A stretch of 64,000 nt of DNA from Desulfomonile sp963700305 (GCA_963700305.1 CAVOXB010000010.1:62001-126000), one strand, 5' to 3'; shown: positions 39,918 to 50,544, counted from the first letter of the stretch. The notes: generated by a model not told the origin, from the sequence alone. Numbers and translations: made by a program.

Positions 39918-40868
39918 TCATTGCTCATTGGGAGATTCCCGAACTTCCGAGGATACCTTCCCCATTTCAACATTCCCCTTTTCCCTACGCCCGTTGACGA
40001 ACTGCTCAACGGCCAAATTGATCAGCGAACAGAGGTTACCGTCCAACTCTTCCAGGGCCGCTAAGTTCTCCTCGCTCAGCACAGACTTTGCTGCCTTGAC
40101 TCGGGCAGCCGACACTTCTTCTTTGCTTTTCTCTGTCCCTAACTCCATGTCCCGGATCAACTTGTGAGCCATATTGATGCTGATCTTGTCGTTTTTTACA
40201 TCCTCTTGGATTTGAGGACTGCCGTCTCTGCGAATCTTCCGTATCTTGTCCACTTTCTTGTAATTGCAGCCGATAAGCCGTGCGGTCCTTCGGGCCGACG
40301 CTGAACGTCCCCGATAATTGCTGACACGTGTCAGCAATTCATTAGCCTCTCGGCTCTTTCGACCTCGATCCATGAGTCTGTCGTACTGGTCGCAGAGCCG
40401 ATACAGGGCACCATCGGTGGTTCTTCTCCGTTTTGTTTGCAAATTCATCGCATGTTGCAAGGCTGACATTTCGTCAGGGAATTCTACCACCACGAAAGGT
40501 ACCTGAGTGATGCGCGCTTCAATAGCGGCTCGGATTCGCATATGGCCGTCTATGAGCACAGGCTCTTCCTGTCCTTGCCACCTGCCTAAGACGATGGGCT
40601 CTGATTCGTAAAAGCCCTCTGCACGCATGTCCTGAATCATCTTCCCCAGTAGATCTTCTGTAACTGCAAGCAAATCCACGAAGGTGGGGTGCGTCTTGAC
40701 TTCCTTGGGATCTATGGTCGCCCCTGAGGCGGAAAGACCTTCGGGAAGTTCAGAGGCCCTGATTCTCTGTTGCTTCGTTGATCCCCCATCAAGAGGCATT
40801 GCTGGAGCCTCCGGCTTTGGTGAAATTGCCGAGGCATAGTCCGATGGCTTGGATTTTGATGACTTCAT
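39918..40868 (-). CDS. ParB/Spo0J-type nuclease-domain DNA-binding protein, orphan
   Basis: A 316-residue protein with a ParB N-terminal domain (KTHPTFVDLLAVTEDLLGKMIQDMRAEGF, then EPVLIDGHMRIRAAIEARI, the place of the ParB GxRR box) and a central helix-turn-helix region (SARRTARLIGCNYKKVDKIRKI). The C-terminus is charged. There is no ParA next to it and the box differs from chromosomal ParB, so it is probably not the chromosome segregation protein; such orphan ParB-like proteins occur on mobile elements and as transcription factors. A fragment of a second copy lies at 37640-37715. Confidence 0.75.
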   Translation of the reverse strand: MKSSKSKPSDYASAISPKPEAPAMPLDGGSTKQQRIRASELPEGLSASGATIDPKEVKTHPTFVDLLAVTEDLLGKMIQDMRAEGFYESEPIVLGRWQGQEEPVLIDGHMRIRAAIEARITQVPFVVVEFPDEMSALQHAMNLQTKRRRTTDGALYRLCDQYDRLMDRGRKSREANELLTRVSNYRGRSASARRTARLIGCNYKKVDKIRKIRRDGSPQIQEDVKNDKISINMAHKLIRDMELGTEKSKEEVSAARVKAAKSVLSEENLAALEELDGNLCSLINLAVEQFVNGRREKGNVEMGKVSSEVRESPNEQ

Positions 40869-40926
40869 TGGCCCTTCGGGGCAAAGAAACCTGTCCCCCT
40901 CATGACTGAATGGTTACTCATTACAC

Positions 40927-41887
40927 TCAAGAGGAAATCTTCAGCAAAACCTTCATACAGTCCGATTCCTGGGATCGTCTGAACGCGTCTTCAGCCTGCG
41001 CAAGTGGAAACACCGCGGATATGAGAGGCGTCGGATCGATGAGGCCGGAATTCATTAACCTCAATGCTGGCGCGAACTGGCCACACCTGGAACCCACGAC
41101 CGTTATCTCGTCGATCACAAGAGGCGCCGGATTGAAATCCAGGCTTCCGTGGCATGTGCTCTTTAAGATGAGCGTGCCCCGCGGTTTGACCCTATCCACG
41201 GCAAGCTTCCATCCACCAGGGTTTCCGGAGCATTCCACTACAATATCGAACTTGTCGCTGGTCGCCTCCAGTTCGCTGAGAAGCGCGGCGCGACCCTTTA
41301 GCCGCGAAAATAAGTCAAGCTTCGCCGTATGCTTGCCCACGAGCAAGAGATCGCTGCCAGTCAACCTCAGAAACCATGCTGACAAGCAACCCTAACTTGC
41401 CGTCTCCTATGACCAGGACCCTGTCCGCGGGCCTTATTTTGACCTGCTCCAGAATTTCGAGGGCCGCAGCCAGGGGCTCGGTAAAGGCGGCCTTTTCATC
41501 GGATACGCCTTCGGGCACGGCTATGAGATTTGATACAGGCAGAGTCAGGTATTCGGCTATGGCTCCGTTCCTGCCGAGAATCCCGAGAACGGTCCTGTTA
41601 GGACAATGACGCTGCAAGCCTTCCCTGCAGGCTGGACACTCTCCGCAGCCCGCATTTATTTCACCCACCACACGAGTCCCGACCTGATTCGAGTCAGGCG
41701 AGCGTTCCACCCGACCGACGAACTCATGGCCTATAACGCCCTGGAATTGCATGTACCCGCGGCTTATCTCAAGGTCTGTGTTGCAAATCCCTGCGACGAG
41801 GACTTTCACGAGAGCTTCCCCATGCCGGGGCTCAGGAACAGGGATATCTTTCAGTGACAACTTTCCATCAAAAACAAGAGCTTTCAC
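40927..41887 (-). CDS. Zinc-dependent alcohol dehydrogenase, MDR family (frameshifted)
   Basis: Medium-chain dehydrogenase/reductase of about 320 residues. The catalytic zinc region ICNTDLEISRGYMQFQGVIGHEFVG and the structural-zinc cysteines (GCGECPACREGLQRHC) are in the first frame with the cofactor motif VLVIGDGKLGLLVSM. The second half (VGKHTAKLDLFSRLKG...VVECSGNPGGWKLAV) is in another frame, joined near 41380. GTG at 41887, behind GAGG, gives MKALVFDGKLSLKDIPVPEP, the usual start. The substrate is unknown; sorbitol/threonine-type dehydrogenases are nearest. Confidence 0.8.
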
Positions 41888-41943
41888 TTCTCGATCCTCC
41901 AGACAAAGCATAGAAGCGCGAGTAGGTACGCATTCACTCTAAA

Positions 41944-42363
41944 CTACTCGCCAATTACTTGAATAACAACAGACCGTTGGCGCGGCCTGTTGTCGAAATC
42001 CAGAAGAATCAACTGCTGCCAGGTCCCGAGGCAAAGCTTACCGTCTACTATCGGGACACTGAGTGAAGGCCTCATTAGCGCAGCCCTTACGTGAGAAAAA
42101 CCGTTTCCATCTCCCCAACGCAAATTGTGCGCGTACTCGATGCTCATGGGCGCGAGCCTTTCCAGGGCTTGCTTCAAATCGCTCACAGCACCTGATTCGA
42201 ATTCTATAGTGGTCACAGCGGCAGTAGACCCAGGAACCATTACTGTCACGAGCCCGCTTCGCACCCCCGATTCATGAACTGCCGCTTTGACTTCCGGCGT
42301 AATGTCACGGCAGTCGGAGAATCCCTCAGTGCGCATTTCAATAGTCGTATTGTGGATGATCAT
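41944..42363 (-). CDS. YjbQ/UPF0047 family protein
   Basis: A 139-residue protein of the YjbQ (UPF0047) family, which has been linked to thiamin-phosphate synthase-like activity. Family hallmarks are EFSDCRDITPEVKAAV-like GFSDCRDITPEV, MVPGSTAAVTTIEFE, the metal-site region NLRWGDGNGFSHVRAAL and LCLGTWQQLILLDFDNRPR. ATG at 42363 (MIIHNTTIEM) gives the standard length; the frame extends further upstream without support. Confidence 0.85.
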   Translation of the reverse strand: MIIHNTTIEMRTEGFSDCRDITPEVKAAVHESGVRSGLVTVMVPGSTAAVTTIEFESGAVSDLKQALERLAPMSIEYAHNLRWGDGNGFSHVRAALMRPSLSVPIVDGKLCLGTWQQLILLDFDNRPRQRSVVIQVIGE

Positions 42364-42553
42364 AATATAAACTCCGGTAGAATTTTCGATTGCGATCATA
42401 TTACGCCACATTCATGGTCGCAGGAAATAGTAGCAGCGCATCACAAGTGGACTGCATTCTGATCATGGCTTATTCTCTTGCGACCAGACTGGCCTGTGTG
42501 GTACACGACCATGATCATTGGAAAAACAATCTTTTCTCATAGAGAGGTCTGCG

Positions 42554-43522
42554 TTGATCATCGTAACCGGAGGAGCCGGCTTCATCGGAAGCAACATAGT
42601 CAGGGCACTTAATGAATCTGGCGAGGAAAACATTCTGATAGTGGATCGCCTGGGACAGGCCGACAAATGGAAGAATCTCCTTGATCTGAAATATGTTGAT
42701 TACGAGCACAAAGACGATTTCCTGGCTAAACTCGAGAGAGGACTTTTCGACCACGGAATTTGGGCAGTGTTTCACATGGGCGCGTGCAGTTCCACCACCG
42801 AGAAAGACGCGGACTACCTGATGGAAAATAATTTTCAATTTTCCAAAAGCCTTGCTACCAGGTTCACCGGACGACGGGGGCTTCGTTTCATTTACGCGTC
42901 CAGTGCTGCGACTTACGGAGACGGAGGCTCAGGATACTCGGACGACCACGAATCGATTGCGCATTTGCGCCCGCTGAACATGTACGGTTACTCCAAGCAA
43001 CTATTTGACTGGTGGGCCCTAAAAACAGGTATTCTGAAAAAGGCTGTCGGCCTGAAGTACTTCAATGTTTATGGACCGTTCGAGTATCACAAAGGTGATA
43101 TGCGTAGCGTGGCCATCAGGGCTTATCATCAAATCAAACAAACCGGAAAGGTCAAACTCTTTAAGTCATATCGACCGGAATACAAAGACGGCGAACAGTT
43201 GCGGGATTTTATATACGTGAAGGACGCGGTCAGGATTACGCTGCATTTTCTGGAACGGCCGGAGGTCAACGGGATATTCAATGCTGGAACAGGAACACCT
43301 AGAAACTTCAATGACCTGGCTGCTGCAGTGTTTTCTGCCCTTGGAATGACCCCGAACATTGAGTACATAGACATGCCGGAGGGCCTCGAGAAACGTTATC
43401 AATACTATACGTGCGCGGAAACGGCCAAATTGCGCTTTGCGGGTTTCAGAGAAAAACTCTTGAGTCTGGAAGACGGCGTGCGGGATTATGTTTTGGGTTA
43501 CCTCGAAAGGCTGGATGGATGA
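42554..43522 (+). CDS. hldD: ADP-L-glycero-D-manno-heptose 6-epimerase
   Basis: Short-chain NAD(P)-dependent epimerase that makes the ADP-heptose used in LPS inner core. The nucleotide loop is IIVTGGAGFIGSNIV, the catalytic Y-x3-K is MYGYSKQLFDWW, and HldD-specific stretches include FHMGACSSTTEKDADYL, SAATYGDG and KYFNVYGPFEYHKGDMRSVA. TTG at 42554 has GAGAGG six bases upstream and gives 322 residues, close to the family norm; an upstream ATG at 42518 would add 12 residues. Supports a Gram-negative host with heptose-containing LPS. Confidence 0.93.
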   Translation: MIIVTGGAGFIGSNIVRALNESGEENILIVDRLGQADKWKNLLDLKYVDYEHKDDFLAKLERGLFDHGIWAVFHMGACSSTTEKDADYLMENNFQFSKSLATRFTGRRGLRFIYASSAATYGDGGSGYSDDHESIAHLRPLNMYGYSKQLFDWWALKTGILKKAVGLKYFNVYGPFEYHKGDMRSVAIRAYHQIKQTGKVKLFKSYRPEYKDGEQLRDFIYVKDAVRITLHFLERPEVNGIFNAGTGTPRNFNDLAAAVFSALGMTPNIEYIDMPEGLEKRYQYYTCAETAKLRFAGFREKLLSLEDGVRDYVLGYLERLDG

Positions 43523-43578
43523 AATTCGATCATACCAACTGTCATAGGGGACGCCAATTAAAACCCCAGAATGCACGA

Positions 43579-43638
43579 CCCAAGTGGCCGGCAGGGACGC
43601 CGGCCGCTACTATCTGGTAGCGACAGGCGTCCCTGACC
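43579..43638. repeat. Palindromic GGCAGGGACGCC-type repeat
   Basis: Dyad formed by CAGGGACGCC and GGCGTCCCTG around a GC-rich loop that itself contains GGCCGGC/GCCGGCC. It lies in the 319-bp gap between hldD and moeA with the hairpin at 43732 and no gene. Confidence 0.55.
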
Positions 43639-43731
43639 GTCATCATCTAGCTGTCTCAAAGGTTTTCACAGGAATGTGCGTTCAAGCAAGCAAGCTAGCA
43701 TGGATGAGGCACCGGAGTCCGCTAACCTGTC

Positions 43732-43751
43732 ATTCCCGCTTAGGCGGGAAT
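43732..43751. repeat. Short perfect hairpin repeat ATTCCCGC/GCGGGAAT
   Basis: Perfect 8-bp arms around TTAG, part of a CATTCCCGCxxxxGCGGGAATCCAG unit that is widespread in bacterial intergenic DNA. A longer relative is at 54681-54770. Confidence 0.6.
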
Positions 43752-43841
43752 CCAGTCTTGCTAACCCTTTTATGAGAATCCGAATCATCTGACGGCCAAT
43801 CCGGGAAGCATTCCTCCAGAAGTTTCAGCTGCGGACCTATT

Positions 43842-45104
43842 CTAATGCTCGTACGGCGAATGCGGGCTCAAAGGAGAACTGTGAAGCACCTGCACTTTGA
43901 CCGGGTCTCCTTCCGAGAAGGGCGAGCGCTCAGGAGGTAAAATCATAAGCCCGTCAGCGAGTACCATTGATCTCAACGCGCCTGAACTTTGGGTGCCGGT
44001 AGCGACAGCCATCATTTTCCCGTCTTTTTCAAACAGCTTGCATCGTATGAGATGCATGCGACCCTTTGAGATTTTGATCTCCTGGGCGAGCACCGCGTCG
44101 ACCAACGGTCTGAACAGATTTGTGTGACCCATCATCTTCAAGAGCGCGGGCCGAACGAATTGTTCAAATGAAATCATCGCTGAGGTGGGGTTCCCAGGGA
44201 GCCCGAAAACCGGTTTGTTTCCAATAGTCCCGAACACCAAAGGCTTACCGGGTTTCATGGCCACTTTCCAGAATTTTACACGCATCCCCAGCTGAGTAAG
44301 CGTGTCCTTCACAAGATCGTATTTTCCAACTGAAACCCCACCGGAAGTCAAAATGACGTCTGCCCTCAAGCCCTCGGATATTCGCGTACACTGCTCGGCT
44401 TCATCATCCGGAGCTATACCTAACGAAAGAGGGATTCCTCCACATTCGGAAACCTGCGCGGCAAGGCTGTAAGTGTTGGAGCACACGACTTTTCCCTCAG
44501 TGAAAGGTTCATCCAGGTCTACCAGTTCGTCACCTGTGGAAAGTATCGCCACCACAGGCCTTTGATGAACCTGGACGTAAGCATGGCCCAAAGTAGCCAG
44601 CATGCCCACTTCGGGCGGTCTTATGATTGTTCCTTCAGGGAGCACGACCTCTCCGCCTCTGACGTCTTCACCCCTCTGCCTGATATGCGCCCCGAGGCCG
44701 GGATCCTTGAGACACAGGATCTGATCCCCGTCCTTCTCGGTATCCTCCACCATGATTACTGTGTCCGCGGCGGCAGGGATGAGACCGCCCGTCATAATTC
44801 TTACCGCCTGACCTGGACCTACGGTCCCCTTGAAAGGTCGGCCGGCCGGGGAATCTCCCACAACGGTCAATCTTGCAGGGCTCGATTGGTTTGCTCCGTT
44901 TATGTCCTCGTGGCGGCACGTATATCCGTCCATAGCGGAATTGTCACCGGAAGGCACGTCCCGAGCTGCTGCAACATCTTGAGCCAAAACTCTGGCGAGT
45001 GCTTCGAGTATATGTATCCGTTCCCTTCCAAGGACCGGGATCTCTTCCAATACTTTTTGCTGGGCCTCTCCGATGGGAATCACGTGAACCTCTGTATTAA
45101 GCAC
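43842..45104 (-). CDS. moeA: Molybdopterin molybdenumtransferase MoeA
   Basis: Inserts molybdate into adenylylated molybdopterin. The 420-residue protein is full length, with ARDVPSGDNSAMDGYTCR, GPGQAVRIMTGGLIPAAADTVIMVED, AILSTGDELVDLDEP, ILTSGGVSVGKYDLVKD and the PLP-like GLPGNPTSAMISFEQFV. It supplies cofactor for enzymes such as the TtrA-like reductase. Standalone on the minus strand, divergent from the site-2 protease gene. Confidence 0.95.
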   Translation of the reverse strand: MLNTEVHVIPIGEAQQKVLEEIPVLGRERIHILEALARVLAQDVAAARDVPSGDNSAMDGYTCRHEDINGANQSSPARLTVVGDSPAGRPFKGTVGPGQAVRIMTGGLIPAAADTVIMVEDTEKDGDQILCLKDPGLGAHIRQRGEDVRGGEVVLPEGTIIRPPEVGMLATLGHAYVQVHQRPVVAILSTGDELVDLDEPFTEGKVVCSNTYSLAAQVSECGGIPLSLGIAPDDEAEQCTRISEGLRADVILTSGGVSVGKYDLVKDTLTQLGMRVKFWKVAMKPGKPLVFGTIGNKPVFGLPGNPTSAMISFEQFVRPALLKMMGHTNLFRPLVDAVLAQEIKISKGRMHLIRCKLFEKDGKMMAVATGTQSSGALRSMVLADGLMILPPERSPFSEGDPVKVQVLHSSPLSPHSPYEH

Positions 45105-45332
45105 CTTGAGTATTTTTTGAGATAAAGCAGACTACTACAAAAAAGACTTTGTTTCCATATTGCACAGGTGCTGACCGCGGTCCGGATTTGTGATAAACAA
45201 TACTGATATTTCTCTTTCAACCGGGCCTAAGGTCGCCGTCGGGTCAGCTACGATTTCCCAAGGATGAACAATTCTAACTACCCGAGGCACCCGGATCGGA
45301 AATTCTTTTACGCAAAGCAGGAGGCGCGGCCT

Positions 45333-46424
45333 ATGAAATGGTCTTTTAGAATCGGTTCAATAATGGGAATCCCTGTATTGGTTCACATGACGTTTGTTCT
45401 GTTGCTGATTCTGATCTTCTTTGCCGGCACATCAATTGTGGGAGTCGGCGGACTTAACGGGGTGATTTTCGTTCTACTAGTATTTGCATCAGTAGTATTT
45501 CATGAGCTGAGCCACGCACTTGTTGCTCGCTATTTTGGCATCGAAGTAGTTGATATTACGCTTCTTCCAATTGGCGGCGTGGCCAGGATGCCTAATCCAC
45601 CAAAGAACCCTGTTCAGGAGATACTCATTTCAGCGGCTGGTCCCGCTGCAAGCTTGATCTTGGCTTTCTGCCTATGGGTATTCGCTGACCTGTTTGGAAC
45701 CCCCGTGACTATTTCAGATCTGTCCGTGGGCGGGAACATGTTGGCCCAGCTCAGCGCAGTGAATTTCGTTTTTGGCCATTTTTAACCTCCTACCGGCATT
45801 CCCGATGGATGGCGGCCGCGTACTCCGAGGATTGCTGGGACTGTATCTGACCTCGTACACAGCGACTCGGGTAGCAGTGGGAGTTGGTCAAGTTTTCGCC
45901 ATTTTGATGTTCTCCTGGGCATCTGGACCATGAATTTCTTCATGATACTCATAGCGATGTTCGTGTACCTTGGAGCGGAAGCAGAAGAGCGTCAGGCGGG
46001 AATCATGATGTCCTTGGGCGGTGTGACTGCTGGAGCCGCCATGAGCACAGATGTTGAGACCATTTCTCCTTCGTCCACGATGGGGCAAGTGGCGACAATG
46101 TATGCCCGCGGCTTTCAGACAGATTTTCCCGTCGTAGAGGATCGAAGTCTGGTAGGACTGATAACCAGGGACACTCTTGTAACCGCATTGCACCAGTCCG
46201 GGCCCTCGGTTTTGGTTTCCGAGGCGATGGTGAAAAATTTCTCCACAGCAGTGGAAGATACACCTTTGACCGAAGTGCTTCAGAAAATGCAGGATTCCGG
46301 CATAAAGGCCGTCCCGATACTAAAGGGGAGTGAGCTAAAGGGATTGATCACGCTGGAGCAAATAGGAAAATTCAACATGTTATGCTCCGGATATTCCTGC
46401 GATTTTATGGAAGCAGGGAAATAA
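45333..46424 (+). CDS. Site-2 protease (M50) with CBS domains (frameshifted)
   Basis: Membrane-embedded zinc metalloprotease. HELSH (VVFHELSHALVARYFG) is the zinc site in a hydrophobic helix, ISAAGPAASLILAF follows, and after a frame change near 45778 comes NLLPAFPMDGGRVLRGLLG with the third zinc ligand. A second change near 45925 leads to MIAMFVYLGAEAEERQ and two CBS domains (AAMSTDVETISPSSTMGQV... and VSEAMVKNFSTAVEDTPL). ATG at 45333 follows GGAGG; total about 363 residues. The CBS pair probably senses adenosine nucleotides. No substrate is apparent. Confidence 0.8.
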
Positions 46425-46450
46425 AGTTTGCGCCAAATATGAATTAATCA

Positions 46451-46489
46451 GGAATTTGACCGGCCCATGTGGGGCTTCCGTCAAATTCC
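46451..46489 (+). terminator. Hairpin terminator after the site-2 protease gene
   Basis: Outer 10-bp arms GGAATTTGAC / GTCAAATTCC enclose a GC-rich inner stem and are followed by TAAATACTTTT on the plus strand. Located 27 bp past the stop. Confidence 0.6.
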
Positions 46490-46520
46490 CTAAATACTTT
46501 TCATGTGCAGGGGTATCGCT

Positions 46521-48082
46521 ATGTATCTCGTGACCGCGAAGGAGATGAGGGCGTTTGACGCGACCGCCATTCAGGATTACGGCATCCCAGGTGTAGTCCT
46601 AATGGAAAATGCGGGGCGAACCACCTTTCACATCCTGAAAAAACACCTCGGCGGTGATCTGCGAGATCTCAGAGTCTCTGTGATCGCCGGACCAGGCAAC
46701 AATGGCGGAGACGGATACGTTATTGCCCGATATCTCATTAATCACGGCGCAGATGTAAACATCTTTCTCCTGAGCCCCAGAGACAAGATCCAAGGCGACG
46801 CGCTGATCAATCTTGAAGTACTTGAGAAAATGACCTCGCGGATTTCTCAGGTGACAGATGCGGAGTCTATGGAACAGGCAGTTCAGACGTGGCACGAAAG
46901 CGAGGTCATAATTGATGCCATCCTTGGGACCGGATTGACATCCGACGTGAGGTCCCCCTATCGGGAAGCCATTCTGGAACTCAATAACACCACTGCTATT
47001 ATACTCGCTGTAGACCTTCCTTCCGGCCTGGATGCTGACACTGGGCGAATTCTGGGATGCGCGGTCAGGGCGGATATCACCGCCACGTACGGTTTCAGAA
47101 AGCTGGGAATGGCTTTGAGTCCTGGCGCCGAATACTGCGGAGCCATCGAGGTGGTGGATATTTCAATCCCCTTGCCCGCTGTGGAGAAAAATCCCCCGAG
47201 GGCCTTGCTTTACACCTGGCCCAGAACCGAAGTCTACAGTCAACTCCGGATGGATTCGGAAGCTCACAAAGGACATTTCGGCCATCTCTTGGTTGTGGGT
47301 GGTTCACCCGGCAAAACCGGAGCACCGGCAATGGCTGCGCGGGCAGCATCCCGGGTCGGAGCAGGGCTTGTCACTGTCGGCGTGCCAGCGTCTTTGAATC
47401 CCATTCTTGAGACAAAGCTTACGGAAGAAATGACTGAGCCGCTCCCTGAATCTGTTCCTGGATACCTCGGAGCGTCCGCATCGGATCGAGTTCTTCTTTG
47501 GCCGAAGGGAAACGCTGTATCGCCATTGGGCCGGGACTCTCGACCAGCCATGATATTCCGGAAATGATGGAAAAGATTTTGTCCGCGTATTCGGGCTGGG
47601 TGGTAATTGATGCAGATGGTTTGAATGCTCTGTCTGGCCGCATGGAAGTCTTGAAGACCACCAAAGCGCAAGTGGTGCTGACTCCACATCCTGGTGAAAT
47701 GGGCCGCATAGTTGGAAAAAGCACTTCGGAGGTCCAGGAAGATCGAGTTGGAATCGCGAAAAAACTGGCCGCAGATTATGGCGCGTGGGTGATACTCAAG
47801 GGAGCCCGAACCATTACAGCCTCTCCCAATGGAATGATTTTCGTCAATACGACCGGAAATCCTTGGATGGCCTCCGGAGGCCAGGGCGACGTGCTGACCG
47901 GGATTCTAGGGGGCTTGCTGGTACAGGGCATACCTCCGGAAGAAGCCTTGCCCTTTGGAGTTTACATTCACGGCCTTGCAGCGGACAAACTGGTGGAAAA
48001 AATCGGACCCGCTCCGGTCACGGCAACCGACGTGCTGGAGGAAATCAGAATATTGATTGGCGGCAAGGGCGAGGAAGAATAG
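46521..48082 (+). CDS. nnr: Bifunctional NAD(P)HX epimerase/dehydratase (frameshifted)
   Basis: Repairs hydrated NAD(P)H. The N-terminal YjeF-type epimerase (VVLMENAGRTTFHIL, VIAGPGNNGGDGYVIARYL, LPSGLDADTG) is fused to the C-terminal ADP-dependent dehydratase (HKGHFGHLLVVGGSPGKTGAPAMAARAA, VVIDADGLNAL, VLTPHPGEMGRI, GNPWMASGGQGDVLTGILGGLL). The join is broken near 47505, where SASDRVL should continue into AEGKRCIAIGPGLSTSHDIP. After correction the length is about 520 residues, normal. ATG at 46521 is preferred because of AGGGG. Confidence 0.9.
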
Positions 48083-48364
48083 ACTCCGGACTTCCGCACC
48101 AAGCCGCGAGCTTGATCTGTGAGTTTCTTTAATTACAGAAAAATCATGTGAGTGAACTCTGACACCCAAGGGGAAGACACGGACGGATAGCTCGTAAAAC
48201 TAACACCACCGGAAAGAAACGTAATCTCGGCGCCTACATTAGTGCACCCACCTGAAATTGTGTCAGACCGCTCGCTTGACAATTACAGCGTCCCCGCGTA
48301 GTCTAATCTTCTGAAACCATACTCAAAATTCAGACTAATTATCGTCAGGTCAAAGGTGGATAAT

Positions 48365-49441
48365 ATGCTGGAAATCTGGAAAGCCGCTATGGAGCAGTTT
48401 CAGCAGGGCAAGGACTTCGCCCTGGCGACAATACTTGGAGTGAGAGGCTCCTCGCCCAGACACGTGGGGACCAGATTCTTGGTCAGGAGAGACGGATCCA
48501 TCGTGGGGACCATAGGAGGCGGCCTCTTCGAAGCTCAAGTCCAACAATTCGCCTGGGATGCGCTGAGATCTGGCACCTCACACAGAGCACTCTTTTCTTT
48601 CAAAGGAATGGACGCGCATTCAGCGGATATGATTTGTGGCGGCGATGCGGAAGTCCTCGTGGAATTCGTGCCCTCCTCAGATAAGATCAGAGAACAACTG
48701 TTTCAACGGCTCACGGAAATAACCAAGGAAAGATCGACCGCCTATTTCTTCACAGATCTGGAAATGGCGATAGGAACTAGCGGAGGACCGGTTAATCATC
48801 TCCTTCTGGACAGCAGCGGTATGAGATACGGAGGCTTCGCCAGCGACGAAGCTGCAATCAGGGCAATGCCTCAACAACGATTGCTCAGGCCTGCCCAATT
48901 GCTTGAAGTTCCGGAAACGAAGAATCACGTGTTCCTGGAATGGCTTCATCCCATGGGCACGGTATTTATATTCGGTGCGGGGCACGTGGGCGCGTGCGTG
49001 GCTCACCTGGCAGCGTACGTGGATTTCAAAGTCGTTGTCTTGGATGATCGAGCAGAGTTCGCCTGCGATGAGCAGGTTCCCGATGCGGATCAAATAATCG
49101 TGCTGGATTCCTTCCATACAGCGTTCGAGAAATTGGACGTGAACGAAGACAGCTATCTTATAATCGTCACCAGAGGCCACGCGCACGACAAAACAGTGCT
49201 CGCTCAGGCGCTTCGGACGCGAGCCGGATATATCGGCATGATCGGGTCCCGAAGAAAGACGAAACTCATATTTGAGTCAATGCTGGAACAGGGGTTCAGC
49301 CGAGAAGACATTCAGCGCGTGTACGCGCCTATAGGCCTACCAATAGGAGGCGAGACCCCAGAGGAAATAGCAGTTTCAATAATCGCTGAGATGGTGCAGG
49401 TTAGACAAAGCAAGGATCGCATAAATCAACTTGGTGGTTAA
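48365..49441 (+). CDS. XdhC/CoxI family protein
   Basis: Accessory protein for molybdenum hydroxylases; XdhC binds Mo cofactor and inserts the terminal sulfur. The 358-residue protein has the N-terminal XdhC domain (ATILGVRGSSPRHVGTRFLVRRDG, GTIGGGLFEAQV) and a C-terminal Rossmann domain (VFIFGAGHVGACVAHLAAYVDF, YIGMIGSRRKTKLIFE). No xanthine dehydrogenase-type enzyme is in the window. ATG at 48365 fits AAGGTGG spacing; GTG at 48356 is an alternative. It precedes a glycosyltransferase by 17 bp. Confidence 0.88.
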   Translation: MLEIWKAAMEQFQQGKDFALATILGVRGSSPRHVGTRFLVRRDGSIVGTIGGGLFEAQVQQFAWDALRSGTSHRALFSFKGMDAHSADMICGGDAEVLVEFVPSSDKIREQLFQRLTEITKERSTAYFFTDLEMAIGTSGGPVNHLLLDSSGMRYGGFASDEAAIRAMPQQRLLRPAQLLEVPETKNHVFLEWLHPMGTVFIFGAGHVGACVAHLAAYVDFKVVVLDDRAEFACDEQVPDADQIIVLDSFHTAFEKLDVNEDSYLIIVTRGHAHDKTVLAQALRTRAGYIGMIGSRRKTKLIFESMLEQGFSREDIQRVYAPIGLPIGGETPEEIAVSIIAEMVQVRQSKDRINQLGG

Positions 49442-49458
49442 TCTGTAAGAGAATTCGC

Positions 49459-50241
49459 ATGCTCAACGGCAAGAAAATAATAGTGGTGCTCCCCGCGTAC
49501 AATGCTGCGGCTACGCTCGAAAAAACAGTTACAGAACTCGACCGCCAGGTTGTGGATGATATCCTCTTGGTGGACGACTACAGCGCGGATGAAACCGTGC
49601 GACTCGCCAGAGGATTGAATATCAGATGCTTTCTGCACGACAGGAATTACGGGTACGGCAGGAATCAGAAAACTTGCTATACCGAAGCCCTTAAATCCCA
49701 GGCAGATGTAATAGTAATGCTTCATCCGGACTATCAATATTCCCCCAGACTGGTGCCAGCGATCGCTGCGATGGTGGTGTCGGATGAATACGCTGTGGTC
49801 CTTGGGTCCAGAATACTCGGAGGAAAAACCAGAAGCGGAGGAATGCCTTTTTACAAGTATCTCTCCAACAGGTTCCTGACTTTGACGGAAAACTTCATGT
49901 TAGGATCGAAGCTTTCCGAGTTTCATACCGGTTTCAGAGCTTTTTCGCGACTAGTTTTAGAAGAGCTGCCTCTCCATGAGAATTCCGACGATTTTCTATT
50001 TGATAATGAAATGCTGGCACAGGCTATCTATTTTGATTTCAATGTGGGGGAAATATCCTGCCCCACCAGGTACTTCCCCGAGGCCTCATCCATAAATTTT
50101 CGCAGGTCGGTAATTTACGGCCTGGGGGTGCTTTGGACGTCCGTCCGCTTCCGTCTACAGAAGTGGGGAATGTCTAGATTCAGGATATTCTCGCGTTCAA
50201 CACCCAGTGTTCCTGGAGGGTATTATAAAGAGGTGGATTAA
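49459..50241 (+). CDS. Family 2 glycosyltransferase
   Basis: Inverting GT-A transferase of 260 residues, of the dolichyl/undecaprenyl-phosphate sugar type. VVLPAYNAAATLEKTV begins the nucleotide-binding fold, DDILLVDDYSADET and HDRNYGYGRNQKTCY follow, and VMLHPDYQYSP carries the metal-binding acid. There are no membrane anchors. The acceptor is unknown. It starts 17 bp after xdhC and may share its transcript by chance. Confidence 0.85.
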   Translation: MLNGKKIIVVLPAYNAAATLEKTVTELDRQVVDDILLVDDYSADETVRLARGLNIRCFLHDRNYGYGRNQKTCYTEALKSQADVIVMLHPDYQYSPRLVPAIAAMVVSDEYAVVLGSRILGGKTRSGGMPFYKYLSNRFLTLTENFMLGSKLSEFHTGFRAFSRLVLEELPLHENSDDFLFDNEMLAQAIYFDFNVGEISCPTRYFPEASSINFRRSVIYGLGVLWTSVRFRLQKWGMSRFRIFSRSTPSVPGGYYKEVD

Positions 50242-50544
50242 GCTCCACCCACCGCGCACCCCAGTTGCCTGCCGATACTATAGTCGTAATTTCCACGCAT
50301 TATCTATATAACCTTAAGTTATCGCCCCTTGTTTTTGACCAGAAACGCGGTCGAGGGCCTTTTCGGATGAGTTAATTGCTGTAGCCATACGAAATTGTAA
50401 TAGTTTTGTTATGAATCATAACCTGGCCGAGTCGCCACACTATTATTCCGCTATATTAAGTAGTTATCGCTGCGCCAGTTTTTTAGGTTTAAAGCAAATT
50501 CTAGCTTTTTTAATTAAATCTTTGATAGTTCAGAATTTATTTTC

